From positions 58,318 to 122,317 of the forward strand of contig JAHZLQ010000015.1 in the NCBI GenBank assembly GCA_022599775.1: a stretch of DNA of 64,000 bases, in the 5' to 3' direction. A program made the position numbers and the translations under genes. The DNA is from Gammaproteobacteria bacterium (GTDB lineage Bacteria > Pseudomonadota > Gammaproteobacteria > Nevskiales > Nevskiaceae). The notes under the pieces are model-generated. The model searched no databases, had not been told where the DNA came from, and worked only from the letters and a program-made list of their open reading frames with translations. This document shows positions 27,236 to 36,423 of this stretch, in pieces; position 1 is the stretch's first letter; each line of letters opens with the position of its first letter.

Positions 27236-29965
27236 TTGCTGAGGGCACTGTCGCGGCTGTTGGCGCGGCTGCCGGCCGCGACCGTGGCGGCGACACTGTT
27301 GCTGAGCGCGTTCGCGGGTCTGGCGGTGATCTCGGTGGACGGTGTTTCCCGCATCCATGTGGACCCGTCGCCGGAACGGCTGCTGAGCGGGCGCGACGGC
27401 GAGCGCGGCGCACTGAAGCGTGTCGAAGCCCTGTTCGGCGACACCGACGGTGTGGTGGTGGCGGTGAAGCTCGCGCCAGTGTTCACGGTCGAGCATTTGC
27501 AGACCGTGACGCGAATCCACCGCGCCCTGATGGCGCTGGATGGCGTGCGCGAGGTGCAGTCACTGGCCAGCGCACCGAACTGGTTGGCCGATGATGATGA
27601 CATTCAGACCGGCAGCTTCACACAGCAGGCCGCGCTGGATCCCTCGCGAATCGCCGCGCTGCAAGGGCAGTTCGAGGCCAATCCGCTGTATCGCGGTTCG
27701 CTGGTGTCGGCGGATGGCAACACCGCCGCGTTCCTGCTCAGTCTGCAGCAGGTCGATGAAGCAGCTTATCGAAAGGAACATTTCGACGCGCGGATCCGCG
27801 CCGCGGTCGCTCAGGCTGCCGGCAATGAGGTCGTGCCGGTTGCCGTGACCGGCAGTGTCGCGGTGGCGGCGGCCACCACCAGCGCGCTGCTGCGCACGAT
27901 GACCCGAACCGTGCCGGCGGTGTTCGTCATCGTGGCGGCCTTGCTGCTGATCGCGTTCCGCAGTTTGCGCGTGGCGCTGGCCAGTGCGCTGACGATCGGT
28001 TTGGCCCTGTGGTGGATGATGGCGCTGGCCGGCGCAGCCAGCATTCCGATCAATCTGGTCACCGCAATCGCACCACCGCTGGTGGTGGCGCTGGGTCTGT
28101 CGTACTCGGTACATCTGTTGTCGGACTATCTGCGCGCCCGCCGCGACGGGCATCCGCCTTTGCAGGCGCACCTGCGCACACTCAATCGTGCTGCGGTGCC
28201 CTTGTTGATGAATGCGGTGACCACCATCGCCAGCGTGCTGGCGCTGATGCTGTCGCCGATGCCGGCAGTCCGCGAGTTCGCGCTGCTGGCCGCATTCGGC
28301 ACCGCCGTGCTGGCCCTGATGACGCTTGGCTTTCTGCCGGCCGTGTTGCGACTGGTCGGCTGCGGGACCCGCTTCAGTGAACCGCCGGGGGACCGCTTGG
28401 CGAGGCGCGTGGCGCCGACGTTGGCGCGATTCGCGCTGCGTCGCCGGGCGCTGTTGCTGGGGCTGGCCCTGATCATCGCGGTCTGCGGATTCTGGTCCAC
28501 ACGCCATCTCGACGCCGGAGCCGAATACATCAAGACCTTCTCGCCAGGTTCGCAGGTTCGGCAGGACTACGAGACCGTCAACGCCGCCTTCGGCGGCGCA
28601 ACCCGCTTGTCGATCCTGATCGAGACCGGCATCGACGGCAGTCTTGTGGACCCGGCCGTGGCGCGGGCCCTGGATCGCTTCGCGCAGTGGCTGCGCGCGC
28701 AGCCTGAGGTCGGTTCGGTCAGCTCCTACCTCGATCCGCTGAAGCTGATGCATCAGGCCGTCAACGGTAATGATCCAGACGCCTTTGTCGTGCCGGGCAG
28801 TGCGGCCGCGAGCAAGCAGCTGTTGCTGCTGGGTGGGGGAGACGTGGTGCGACGCACGCTCAACGCCGGATTCTCCACGGCGCTGATCAGTCTGCGCAGC
28901 CGGGTTGAGGATGCCGCCGCCGTCCGCGAACTGGTGACGCGCATCGAGTCGGAAATGGCGCATCTGCCGCCGCTGCTGCAAGGCGAGGTGACCGGCCGCG
29001 CGGTGCTTGCGACGCGTGCGGTGGACGATATCGTCAGCGGGCAAAGACAGTCCTTGATCATCGCCTTCCTGGCGATCTTCGTCGTGCTTTCGGCGCTGTT
29101 CATGTCGCTGCGCGCCGGCCTCTTGGCAATGCTGCCGAACCTCGTGCCCGTGGCCGTCTACTTCGGCGCGCTGGGCCTGTTGGACATTCCGCTGTCCCCG
29201 ACCAACAGTCTGGTGGCCTGCATCGTTCTGGGCATCGCGGTCGACGACACCATTCATTTTCTGGCGCGCTTCAACGCCCGGGCGCGCGAAACCGCGGACG
29301 AACGCGGTGCGGTGGAATCCGCGCTGGCCACGGTGTTGCGACCGATCACGTTGACCACCCTGGCCCTGTGTCTCAGTTTTCTCGCCTTCGGCAGCGGTGA
29401 ACTGCAGACGCAGACGCAGTTCGGCGTGCTGGCGGCGATGACGCTGGCCGTGGCCTGGCTGATCGATCTGAGCCTGACGCCGGCTCTGGGCTCGATGTTT
29501 CGCGTCGTCAGCTTCTGGGACGTGCTGCGTGTCGATCTGGGCAGCTCGCCGCAGTACACGATCCCGCTGTTGGCCGGTCTCAGCGACAGACAGGCCAAAC
29601 TGTTCGCCTTGCTGTCCAAGGTGCAGCGGGTGCCGGCCGGTACGCGCGTGATTCATGCCGGTGAGCGTTCCCGCGATATCTACGTGGTGATCGAAGGCCA
29701 GCTGGAGGTCTGGGTGCAGCGCGGCAGTGAGCACCGCGCGCTGTCGAGCCTGCAGCGCGGCGCCACGATCGGCGAGGCCGGTTATTTCGGCCAGCGACGC
29801 ACCGCCAACGTCGACACGGTGAGCGATGCGCGCCTGCTGCGCTTCGACTCCCAGGACCTGGAGCGCCTGCGTCGGCGCCACCCGCGCATCGCTGCCACGA
29901 TATTCCGCAACCTCGCGGCGATTCAGGCCGAGCGGCTGGCCCAGGCCACGGCGATGATCGATTGA
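27236..29965 (+). CDS. MMPL/RND-superfamily exporter with C-terminal cyclic-nucleotide-binding domain
   Basis: 909 residues, TTG start directly after the preceding stop, with GAGGGA upstream. Two MMPL repeats each give one helix, a periplasmic domain and five helices (about residues 10-375 and 405-770). The second repeat contains ACIVLGIAVDDTIHFLARFNARAR, the GxxxDD motif of helix 4 proton relay, in two pieces. From about 785 to 905 a CAP-like cNMP-binding domain follows, with the cassette IGEAGYFGQRRTANV keeping the Glu and Arg that hold cyclic nucleotide. No HTH follows. Such a fusion suggests transport gated by a nucleotide signal. Confidence 0.92.
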   Translation: MLRALSRLLARLPAATVAATLLLSAFAGLAVISVDGVSRIHVDPSPERLLSGRDGERGALKRVEALFGDTDGVVVAVKLAPVFTVEHLQTVTRIHRALMALDGVREVQSLASAPNWLADDDDIQTGSFTQQAALDPSRIAALQGQFEANPLYRGSLVSADGNTAAFLLSLQQVDEAAYRKEHFDARIRAAVAQAAGNEVVPVAVTGSVAVAAATTSALLRTMTRTVPAVFVIVAALLLIAFRSLRVALASALTIGLALWWMMALAGAASIPINLVTAIAPPLVVALGLSYSVHLLSDYLRARRDGHPPLQAHLRTLNRAAVPLLMNAVTTIASVLALMLSPMPAVREFALLAAFGTAVLALMTLGFLPAVLRLVGCGTRFSEPPGDRLARRVAPTLARFALRRRALLLGLALIIAVCGFWSTRHLDAGAEYIKTFSPGSQVRQDYETVNAAFGGATRLSILIETGIDGSLVDPAVARALDRFAQWLRAQPEVGSVSSYLDPLKLMHQAVNGNDPDAFVVPGSAAASKQLLLLGGGDVVRRTLNAGFSTALISLRSRVEDAAAVRELVTRIESEMAHLPPLLQGEVTGRAVLATRAVDDIVSGQRQSLIIAFLAIFVVLSALFMSLRAGLLAMLPNLVPVAVYFGALGLLDIPLSPTNSLVACIVLGIAVDDTIHFLARFNARARETADERGAVESALATVLRPITLTTLALCLSFLAFGSGELQTQTQFGVLAAMTLAVAWLIDLSLTPALGSMFRVVSFWDVLRVDLGSSPQYTIPLLAGLSDRQAKLFALLSKVQRVPAGTRVIHAGERSRDIYVVIEGQLEVWVQRGSEHRALSSLQRGATIGEAGYFGQRRTANVDTVSDARLLRFDSQDLERLRRRHPRIAATIFRNLAAIQAERLAQATAMID

Positions 29966-30133
29966 AATCGATCAGGCGGTGCGGGTAGGCCGGGGTGCCC
30001 GGCGGAGTGGGGCGTGCCCGCGGTGCGCGGGCTAGGATGGTCGATGGCAGAGGCGCCGCCGCGTACCGCGAATCGACCGAAACGCGCGGTGTGCGTGAGA
30101 ATTTCGAAAATCCAGATCGAGGAGTGCAAGGCC

Positions 30134-30985
30134 ATGAGTCTCAAAGGAAAGACCCTGTTCATCACCGGTGGATCGCGTGGTATTGGTTTGGCGATCGCCG
30201 TTCGCGCGGCGGCCGATGGCGCCAATGTCGCGATCGCGGCGAAGACCGCGGAGCCCCACCCCAAGCTCGAAGGCACGATCTATTCGGCCGCCGAGGCCAT
30301 TGAGAAAGCCGGTGGACGCGCGCTGCCCCTGGTCTGCGACATTCGTGAGGAGGATCAGGTGCTCGCCGCGATCGCCAAGACCGTGGAGACCTTCGGCGGC
30401 ATCGACGCCTGCATCAACAACGCCAGCGCCATCTCGCTGACCGGCACGATGCAGACCGACATGAAGCGCTATGACCTGATGAACCAGATCAACGCACGCG
30501 GCACCTATCTGGTCGGGCGCAGCTGCATCCCGCACCTGCGAAAGTCCGACAATCCGCACATTCTGTCGCTGTCGCCGCCTCTGGACATGAGTGTGAAATG
30601 GTTTGCCCCGCACGTCGCATATTCCACCGCGAAATATGGCATGAGCCTGTGCACCCTGGCCTGGGGCCAGGAACTTCGGTCCATGGGCATTGCGGCCAAT
30701 TCACTGTGGCCGCGTACTGCGATCGCCACCGCGGCGATCAAGCTGATCGGCGGTGAGGCGCTGATGCGGCTGTCGCGCAAGCCGGAGATCATCGCCGACG
30801 CGGCCCATGTGATCCTCAACAAGCCGGCATCCGAGTTCACCGGCAATTTCTGTATCGACGACCTCGTACTGTCGGAGGCCGGTGTGCGCGACTTCTCGAA
30901 GTATCTCGCGGTGCCGGGAACGGCCGAGTCCCAGCTGATGCCGGACTTCTTCGTGCCTGACGACCTTCCGACCCTGCCGCAATGA
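30134..30985 (+). CDS. Short-chain dehydrogenase/reductase, HSDL2-like
   Basis: 283 residues from the ATG at 30134 (GGAG site 13 bp upstream). The Rossmann motif [12 protein letters not shown], the NNASAI motif and the catalytic YSTAKYG (Tyr and Lys) are intact. The insert [20 protein letters not shown] and the C-terminal [13 protein letters not shown] are typical of the HSDL2-type branch linked to fatty-acid metabolism. Its stop overlaps the greB start by 4 bp. About 170 bp before it holds no recognisable gene. Confidence 0.88.
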   Translation: MSLKGKTLFITGGSRGIGLAIAVRAAADGANVAIAAKTAEPHPKLEGTIYSAAEAIEKAGGRALPLVCDIREEDQVLAAIAKTVETFGGIDACINNASAISLTGTMQTDMKRYDLMNQINARGTYLVGRSCIPHLRKSDNPHILSLSPPLDMSVKWFAPHVAYSTAKYGMSLCTLAWGQELRSMGIAANSLWPRTAIATAAIKLIGGEALMRLSRKPEIIADAAHVILNKPASEFTGNFCIDDLVLSEAGVRDFSKYLAVPGTAESQLMPDFFVPDDLPTLPQ

Positions 30986-31485
30986 GTCGCTGGCGTCCGC
31001 CGTCGGGAGAGCGCAAGACGCCGTACATCACGGCCCAGGGCTATGCCAGGCTCAAGGCCGAGTACGATCAGCTCTGGCGAGGACGTCGCCCCGAGGTGGT
31101 GCGCGCCCTGGCCGCGGCGGCCGCCGAAGGTGATCGCTCCGAAAACGCCGAATACCACTACCGCAAGAAGGAACTGCGCGAGATCGACCGCCGTGTGCAC
31201 TATCTGCAGCAGCGATTGCCGATATTGAAAGTCGCCGAGGCGATTCCCGGCGATCCGCAGTGCATCTTTTTCGGTGCCTGTGTCGAACTTGCGGACGAGG
31301 AGGGTGTCACACGACGCTACAGGATCGTCGGCCCCGACGAAACGGACGCTGCGGAAGGGCGTATCAGCATCGATTCGCCCTTGGCGCGCGCCCTGCTGAA
31401 ACGACGTGTCGGCGAGATCGTCACTGTTGCGTTACCCGCTGGAGAGGCTGAATTCGAGATTCTGACCATTTCCTATGGTCCATAA
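30982..31485 (+). CDS. greB: Transcription elongation factor GreB
   Basis: 167 residues. The N-terminal coiled coil ([18 protein letters not shown], then [22 protein letters not shown]) contains the acidic tip D-E pair used to stimulate RNA cleavage by backtracked polymerase. The C-terminal FKBP-like domain reads [13 protein letters not shown] and [18 protein letters not shown]. The PY(I/V)T start and the RPEVV insert favour GreB over GreA. Translationally coupled to the SDR gene. Confidence 0.93.
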   Translation: MSRWRPPSGERKTPYITAQGYARLKAEYDQLWRGRRPEVVRALAAAAAEGDRSENAEYHYRKKELREIDRRVHYLQQRLPILKVAEAIPGDPQCIFFGACVELADEEGVTRRYRIVGPDETDAAEGRISIDSPLARALLKRRVGEIVTVALPAGEAEFEILTISYGP

Positions 31486-31572
31486 TCCGTTCAGATTCTG
31501 GCGCTCGGCATCCGCGGGCGCCGTTTGTTCGTATACCCATTTCAGACAAGACACGGAACCCAAGGTCGTTCA

Positions 31573-32067
31573 ATGAACAAGCTCTACACCATCGGCGCCC
31601 TGTTGCTGAGTGCCATCACGATTTCCGCCTGCACCACCACGACTCCGTACCAGCCGCTGCGCAACGGCTACGGCTATTCGGATCAGAAACTGGAGTCGAA
31701 CCGTTACCGCATCAGCTTCAGCGGCAATTCCTCGACGCCGCGCGATACCGTTGAAAACTATCTGCTGTACCGCGCCGCGGAGCTGACGCTGCAGTCCGGC
31801 AACGACTACTTCGTGCTGGTCGACAATTCCACCGAGACCGATACGCGCTACCGCCAGAGCTTCACTGGGTATAGCGGCTTCGGCCATTACTACTGGTATC
31901 CGTCGGTCGCGGTCAGCAGCGGTGATTCGTATCCGATCACGAGCTACGAGGCCGGCGCCAACATTCAGGTATTCAGCGGCGAGAAGCCGGCCGATAATCC
32001 TCAGGCTTTCGACGCGCGCGACGTGCGTGCCAACCTGCAGCCCTTGGTGACCTTGCCGAGCGAGTGA
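31573..32067 (+). CDS. Lipoprotein of the CC0125/CC1285 type
   Basis: 164 residues from the ATG at 31573. The signal peptide ends in a lipobox ISAC (Cys about residue 20). YGYSDQKLESNRYRISFSGN and VENYLLYRAAELTLQSGNDYFVLV match the short conserved lipoproteins of this group, whose function is unknown; the mature sequence is rich in Tyr and Ser and lacks membrane segments. A strong hairpin terminator follows. Confidence 0.8.
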   Translation: MNKLYTIGALLLSAITISACTTTTPYQPLRNGYGYSDQKLESNRYRISFSGNSSTPRDTVENYLLYRAAELTLQSGNDYFVLVDNSTETDTRYRQSFTGYSGFGHYYWYPSVAVSSGDSYPITSYEAGANIQVFSGEKPADNPQAFDARDVRANLQPLVTLPSE

Positions 32068-32086
32068 GGCTTCGGCCAGCGTGATG

Positions 32087-32116
32087 AAGAACGGGGCCTG
32101 CTTGGGCTCCGTTCTT
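32087..32116. terminator. Bidirectional hairpin between lipoprotein and rhodanese genes
   Basis: AAGAACGG...CCGTTCTT arms of 8 bp enclose a 14-nt loop that can pair further (GGCC/GGGCT). It lies between convergent genes; the flanking A and T residues in the stem would act as the U-run in either direction. Confidence 0.7.
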
Positions 32117-32137
32117 GGTTTCGGCGTCCGAGAACGG

Positions 32138-32515
32138 TCATGATTCGACGGGCATCAGCGTTTCAAGCACCCGCCAGCCGCCCTCCACCGACACGACCTT
32201 GGAATAGCCCATGCGTGACAGGTTGTCGGCCGCCAGCGCCGAGCGGTAGCCGCCGCCGCAATACAGGTACAGCGGCGTGTCGGGGTCGGGTACGACGGTT
32301 TCGATGTCGCGTTCGATGATGCCCTTGCCGAGCCAGCGCGCACCACGCACGTGGCCGTCGTCGTACTCGCTGCGCTCGCGCACGTCGATCAACTGGGCGC
32401 CCGGTGCAGCCTGCAGCGCAGCGGCGAGTTCGACCGCCGGAATCTCGCGGATTCTTGTGCGCGCCTGTTCGACCAGGGCGACGAAGGCGGGGCTGTGCTG
32501 TTGCGCCATTTGCAT
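32138..32515 (-). CDS. Rhodanese-domain sulfurtransferase
   Basis: 125 residues, one rhodanese domain. AQLIDVRERSEYDDGHVRGA is the CH2A motif and YLYCGGGYRSALAADNL holds the active-site cysteine in a six-residue loop, the size of sulphur-transferring members. VVSVEGGWRVL is the C-terminal motif. No signal peptide, so cytoplasmic. Divergent from the DUF3450 operon. Confidence 0.9.
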   Translation of the reverse strand: MQMAQQHSPAFVALVEQARTRIREIPAVELAAALQAAPGAQLIDVRERSEYDDGHVRGARWLGKGIIERDIETVVPDPDTPLYLYCGGGYRSALAADNLSRMGYSKVVSVEGGWRVLETLMPVES

Positions 32516-32644
32516 ACTCCGGACTGCGTATTTCGGACGAGTCGAAACGCTTCGACCCTATGATAGATTGCCTTGCAGAAAGCCTGTACCAGCGCGTTTT
32601 CGAGCGCTCTGCTACAGACTTTCTATTGTGGGTACGCCTCCATC

Positions 32645-33427
32645 ATGAGGAGATTACGCAGCGGGCGCGCCGCGATTCTGGCGGGCGTTCTGATCATTGT
32701 CGGGACAGGAACGGCCGCGGCGCAGGACAGCGCCGCGCAAGTGGACCAGGCGCTGGATTCGACGATGCAGCGTCAGCGCGACAATGTCCGTTCGCAGACG
32801 CGGATCAACCAGTTGGACGACGCGACGCGTGAGGCGCTGCAGCGCTACCGCGCCGCACTTTGGCAAAGCCAGCAGCTGGACGCCTACGCCGGGCAACTCG
32901 ACCAGCTGTTGGGCACGCAGTCCGAGGAAATGGCGTCCTTGCGCTCGCAACTCGACGAACTGCAGGTGACGGAGCGCGAGATTCTGCCGCTGATGCTGCG
33001 CATGTTGGACGGGCTGGAACGCTTCGTCGACGAGGATCTGCCGTTCCTGCAGGGCGAACGCCAGGAACGCGTCGACAATCTGCGCCGCAGCTTCGCCGAC
33101 CCGGCGACGACCACGGCCGAAAATTTCTCACGTCTGATAGACGCCTATCAGGTCGAGTACGAGTACGGCCGCGGGCTCGGCGCCGAGCGCGCGGCGCTGG
33201 GCGAGGATGGCGCGGTCGTCGACATTCTGCGCGTGGGCCGTGTGGGCCTGTTCTATCGCCAGCTCGACGGCGCCGAGGTCGGCGCCTGGGACGCACGGCA
33301 GCAGGCATGGCACGTACTGCCGGACCGGTTCGAGCCCGACATCCGCCAGGGTCTGCGCATCGCACGTGAGACCGCCGCCGCCTCGATGCTGGTGCTGCCG
33401 CTGGCGGCACCGGGAGCGGCCCAATGA
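32645..33427 (+). CDS. DUF3450 periplasmic coiled-coil protein
   Basis: 260 residues from the ATG at 32645, with a signal peptide cleaved near AAA-QDSA. Residues 30-115 are a long coiled coil. The LPLMLRMLDGLERFVDEDLPFL and VEYEYGRGLGAERAAL blocks and GRVGLFYRQLDG are the DUF3450 signature. DUF3450 genes usually head operons for TonB2-like systems, as here: the next four genes are coupled by 4-8 bp overlaps. It probably helps the long ExbB protein in the periplasm. Confidence 0.9.
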   Translation: MRRLRSGRAAILAGVLIIVGTGTAAAQDSAAQVDQALDSTMQRQRDNVRSQTRINQLDDATREALQRYRAALWQSQQLDAYAGQLDQLLGTQSEEMASLRSQLDELQVTEREILPLMLRMLDGLERFVDEDLPFLQGERQERVDNLRRSFADPATTTAENFSRLIDAYQVEYEYGRGLGAERAALGEDGAVVDILRVGRVGLFYRQLDGAEVGAWDARQQAWHVLPDRFEPDIRQGLRIARETAAASMLVLPLAAPGAAQ

Positions 33428-34794
33428 CCGGCGTGATGTGCCGCGCACTGACGGTTTTGTGCCTGACGGGCTTTTGCAGTGCGCTGTTCGCTCAGGCGCC
33501 GGACGCGGATTTCGATGCCTTGCTGCAGGAACTGCGTGAATCGGCGCAGGACAGCGCCACGCTCAACCGCGAGCGCGAGGCGCGGTTCGTCGAGCAAAAG
33601 CAGCAGCGTGAGGCGCTGATGCGTGAGGCTGAGGTCAAGCTGGCCAATGCAAAGAAAAAGGCGGCGGCCGCCAAATCGCACTATGACGCGCAGCAGGCCG
33701 AATTGCTGGCCGTGCGCAAGACGCTGGACGACGGCGTCGGCGAGCTCGGTCAGGTCTATTCGACACTGCGTTCCGCGGCCGGGGAGCTGCGCCAGCAGGC
33801 GCAGGGTTCGCTGGTCAGTGCGCAGTTCCCGCAGGGCGACTCCCTGCTCGGCACCTTGGCGGACGGGCGGCGCCTGCCGCGACTGGCCCAGATCGAGGCC
33901 TTTCAGCTGTGGTTCCTGCGCGAACTGCGGGCGCAGGGTGAAGTGGATGGTTTCGAGGCCGCGGTGGTGGCTACCGATGGCGAACGCAGCCAACAGCGGG
34001 TGACGCGGGTCGGGCCCTTCACGGCATTCACCGAAGCCGGCTATCTGGTGCGTGGCGACGACGGTGCCTTGCAGTTGCTGCCGCGTCAGCCGGCGCTGGG
34101 TTTGCGCGGGCTGATCGACGATTTCGTGGAGGCCCCCGCGGGCGCGTCCACCGCCATTCTGATCGATCCTACGCGCGGCGAGCTGCTGAAGATCGAGTCC
34201 GAAAAGCCCCGCCTGATCGAGCGGCTGGGGCAGGGGGGCGCGGTCGGCTATCTGATATTGACGATCGGCGCGGTCGGTCTGTTGCTTGCGGTGCTGCAGT
34301 CGGCTTGGCTGACGCGCGGCGCGGTTCGGGTGCAGGGCCAGCTTGCGCGAATCGAGCAACCGGACGCCGGCAATCCCCTGGGGCGCGTACTGCTTGCCGT
34401 GGACGAAGCCGATGGCGACGATCCGGAGCTGCTGGAACTCAAACTGTCCGAGGCAGTGGTGCGCGAAGCACCGCGACTCGAGCGGTTTCAGGGTTTGTTG
34501 CGCCTGTTCGTGGCCGTGGCGCCCTTGCTGGGGCTGTTGGGCACGGTGACCGGGATGATACTCACGTTCCAGGCGATCACCGTGTTCGGAACCAATGACC
34601 CCAAATTAATGGCGGGCGGCATCTCGCAGGCTCTGGTCACGACCGTGCTGGGCCTGGTGGTGGCGATCCCCCTGCTGTTCCTCAACAGCCTGCTGCAGAC
34701 GCGTTCGCGCGCGATCGTGCAGATTCTGGACGAGCAGTCCGCCCTGGCGTTGGCGCGGCGGCTGGATGGGCGCTCCGGTGCGTCCAATGTTTGA
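33424..34794 (+). CDS. Long MotA/TolQ/ExbB-family proton channel protein (TtpC-like)
   Basis: 456 residues. A signal-like N-terminus is followed by a periplasmic coiled coil (about 30-135) and a globular part, then three membrane segments near 275-295, 365-390 and 405-430. The ExbB core is clear in LLRLFVAVAPLLGLLGTVTGM and the GGISQALVTTVLGLVVAIPL helix. The long N-terminal extension distinguishes TtpC-type proteins of TonB2 systems from ordinary ExbB. It overlaps DUF3450 by 4 bp and the second ExbB by 8 bp. Confidence 0.92.
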   Translation: MTGVMCRALTVLCLTGFCSALFAQAPDADFDALLQELRESAQDSATLNREREARFVEQKQQREALMREAEVKLANAKKKAAAAKSHYDAQQAELLAVRKTLDDGVGELGQVYSTLRSAAGELRQQAQGSLVSAQFPQGDSLLGTLADGRRLPRLAQIEAFQLWFLRELRAQGEVDGFEAAVVATDGERSQQRVTRVGPFTAFTEAGYLVRGDDGALQLLPRQPALGLRGLIDDFVEAPAGASTAILIDPTRGELLKIESEKPRLIERLGQGGAVGYLILTIGAVGLLLAVLQSAWLTRGAVRVQGQLARIEQPDAGNPLGRVLLAVDEADGDDPELLELKLSEAVVREAPRLERFQGLLRLFVAVAPLLGLLGTVTGMILTFQAITVFGTNDPKLMAGGISQALVTTVLGLVVAIPLLFLNSLLQTRSRAIVQILDEQSALALARRLDGRSGASNV

Positions 34795-35320
34795 ATGGCT
34801 GGCACCGGCCCGTTCCGTCGCCGATTTTCTCGATGCCGGCGGATGGGTGCTGTGGACCGTGCTGTTCGCCGGCGTGCTCATGTGGACTCTGATCGTCGAA
34901 CGCTGGCTGTGGTTCTTGCGCGCCTACCCACAGGCACGTGCACACGCCAGCTCGCTATGGCAACAGCGACCGGATCGGCGGGACTGGGTTTCACGGCGAG
35001 TGCGCGCGGCGATGATCGGCCGGGCATCGCAATCGATGTCGGCGACGCTGCCACTGATCCGCACGCTGATCGCGGCCTGTCCGATGCTCGGTCTGCTCGG
35101 CACCGTGACCGGCATGATCGAGGTGTTCGATGTGATGGCGCTGACCGGCACCGGCGACGCCCAGGCGATGGCGGCCGGCGTGTCGCGCGCCACCGTGCCG
35201 ACGATGGCCGGCATGATCGTCGGCATTTCGGGCCTGTTGCCGATGTACCGCCTCAACGCGCGTGTGCGCGGCGAATCGGAGCGCTTCGGCGAACTGCTGG
35301 AAGCGGGAGGCGGCGAATGA
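34787..35320 (+). CDS. exbB: ExbB-like biopolymer transport protein
   Basis: 177 residues from the ATG at 34787 (MFEWLAPARS); an in-frame ATG at 34766 is possible. Three membrane helices: GGWVLWTVLFAGVLMWTLIV, IRTLIAACPMLGLLGTVTGM and ATVPTMAGMIVGISGLLPMY. The second and third carry the ExbB/TolQ signature that builds the proton-conducting pentamer with ExbD. It is the standard-length partner of the TtpC-like protein encoded just upstream. Confidence 0.93.
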   Translation: MFEWLAPARSVADFLDAGGWVLWTVLFAGVLMWTLIVERWLWFLRAYPQARAHASSLWQQRPDRRDWVSRRVRAAMIGRASQSMSATLPLIRTLIAACPMLGLLGTVTGMIEVFDVMALTGTGDAQAMAAGVSRATVPTMAGMIVGISGLLPMYRLNARVRGESERFGELLEAGGGE

Positions 35321-35724
35321 AGATCAAACGCCACGACAGCCCTCTCGAGGACAACGGCATCGACCTCACGCCGATGCTGGACGTGGTGTTCATCATGCTG
35401 ATCTTCTTCATTGTGACCACCACCTTCATCCGCGAGGCCGGCATCGAGATCAACCGGCCCAGTGCGCAGACCGCGCAAAAGCAGGAGCGCGTGAACATTC
35501 TGGTGGCGATCGCTCCGAACGGTGAGATCTGGATCGACGGTCAGCGCGTCGACATCCGCGGACTGCGTGCCGCCATCGAAACCCTGCGCGGCAAGGATCC
35601 GGACGCCAGCGTGGTGGTGCAGGCGGACCGGGACGCGCGTGCCGGCTTGCTGGTCGAAGCCATGGACCAGGCCAGACTGGCCGGCGTTCGTAACGTCGCG
35701 GTGTCCGCGCAGCGAACGCCATGA
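35317..35724 (+). CDS. exbD: ExbD-like biopolymer transport protein
   Basis: 135 residues. After a basic N-terminus, DLTPMLDVVFIMLIFFIVTTT is read in two parts and contains the essential membrane aspartate (LDVVF) of the proton path. The periplasmic domain has NGEIWIDGQRVD and VVVQADRDARAGLLVEAMD. Overlaps exbB and tonB by 4 bp on each side, so the whole set is made in fixed order. Confidence 0.94.
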   Translation: MKIKRHDSPLEDNGIDLTPMLDVVFIMLIFFIVTTTFIREAGIEINRPSAQTAQKQERVNILVAIAPNGEIWIDGQRVDIRGLRAAIETLRGKDPDASVVVQADRDARAGLLVEAMDQARLAGVRNVAVSAQRTP

Positions 35725-36413
35725 TGGCGACGCCGCGCGTCGGCGGCGCCCTGTGCATCGCGCTGCTGGTGGTCCTGGTGCTGTTCTGGCTGATGCAGGC
35801 GATGATCGCGCCACCCGAAGCGCCGCTGGACGAGGCGCGCCGTGCCGCCGAGATCGTCACGGCGCCGCCGCCCGAACGGCCGCAACAGACGCAGCAGGCG
35901 CTGGCGCAGGCGCCGCCACCGCCGCCGCCGCCGGCACCGGCCGCGCTGGCCCGTCCGGAGATTCCCTTGCCTGCGGCCGCGGCCGTGACGCCCAGCGAGA
36001 TCGATGTGGCGATGCCGGCGAGTCTGTCCGGCGGACCGACGCTGGGCAGCGGCAGCTTCGCCGGTTTTGTTGCCGGCGGCGGTAACGGCACCGGCTCGGG
36101 CGGCGGCGGGTACGGACAGGGTCAGGGCTTCAGCGGAAAGCCCTTGGTGCCGCTTTCAACCGCACGTCCGCAAATGCCGGACTGGGCTTGCAAGCGCAAG
36201 ATTCAGGGTTGGGTCGAGGTCGTGTTCACGGTGATGCCAAACGGCCGGGTGCGTGATGTGCGCATCGTCGACGCCGACCCGCGCGGGGTCTATGAAGCCG
36301 CTGCGGTCGAAAGCGTCTCCAACTGGATCTACGCCTCGCACGACAATGCGCGTGAAGTGAAGCAGCGGGTCGAGATGGATCCGGCCGACTGTGCCTACAA
36401 CTATCCGCGCTGA
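35721..36413 (+). CDS. tonB: TonB-family energy transducer
   Basis: 230 residues. A single N-terminal membrane helix (ALCIALLVVLVLFWLMQAMI) is followed by a Pro-rich spacer (seven prolines near 65) and a Gly-rich stretch (about 105-130). The C-terminal TonB domain (about 145-228) reads GWVEVVFTVMPNGRVRDVRIV and AAVESVSNWIY. Two cysteines (in DWACKRK and DCAYNYP) may be bridged. It drives an outer-membrane transporter; no TonB-dependent receptor is in the window. Confidence 0.92.
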   Translation: MMATPRVGGALCIALLVVLVLFWLMQAMIAPPEAPLDEARRAAEIVTAPPPERPQQTQQALAQAPPPPPPPAPAALARPEIPLPAAAAVTPSEIDVAMPASLSGGPTLGSGSFAGFVAGGGNGTGSGGGGYGQGQGFSGKPLVPLSTARPQMPDWACKRKIQGWVEVVFTVMPNGRVRDVRIVDADPRGVYEAAAVESVSNWIYASHDNAREVKQRVEMDPADCAYNYPR

Positions 36414-36423
36414 GCCGCCGGCC

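Noticed and set aside
27560..29881. A 773-codon open frame on the minus strand
   Set aside because: It mirrors the MMPL gene and is full of Gln, Arg and His; a shadow frame.
32645..36413. Tol-Pal system
   Set aside because: ExbB/ExbD-like genes could be TolQ/TolR, but there is no TolB, TolA or Pal, while DUF3450, the long ExbB and the TonB domain fit a TonB2-like system.
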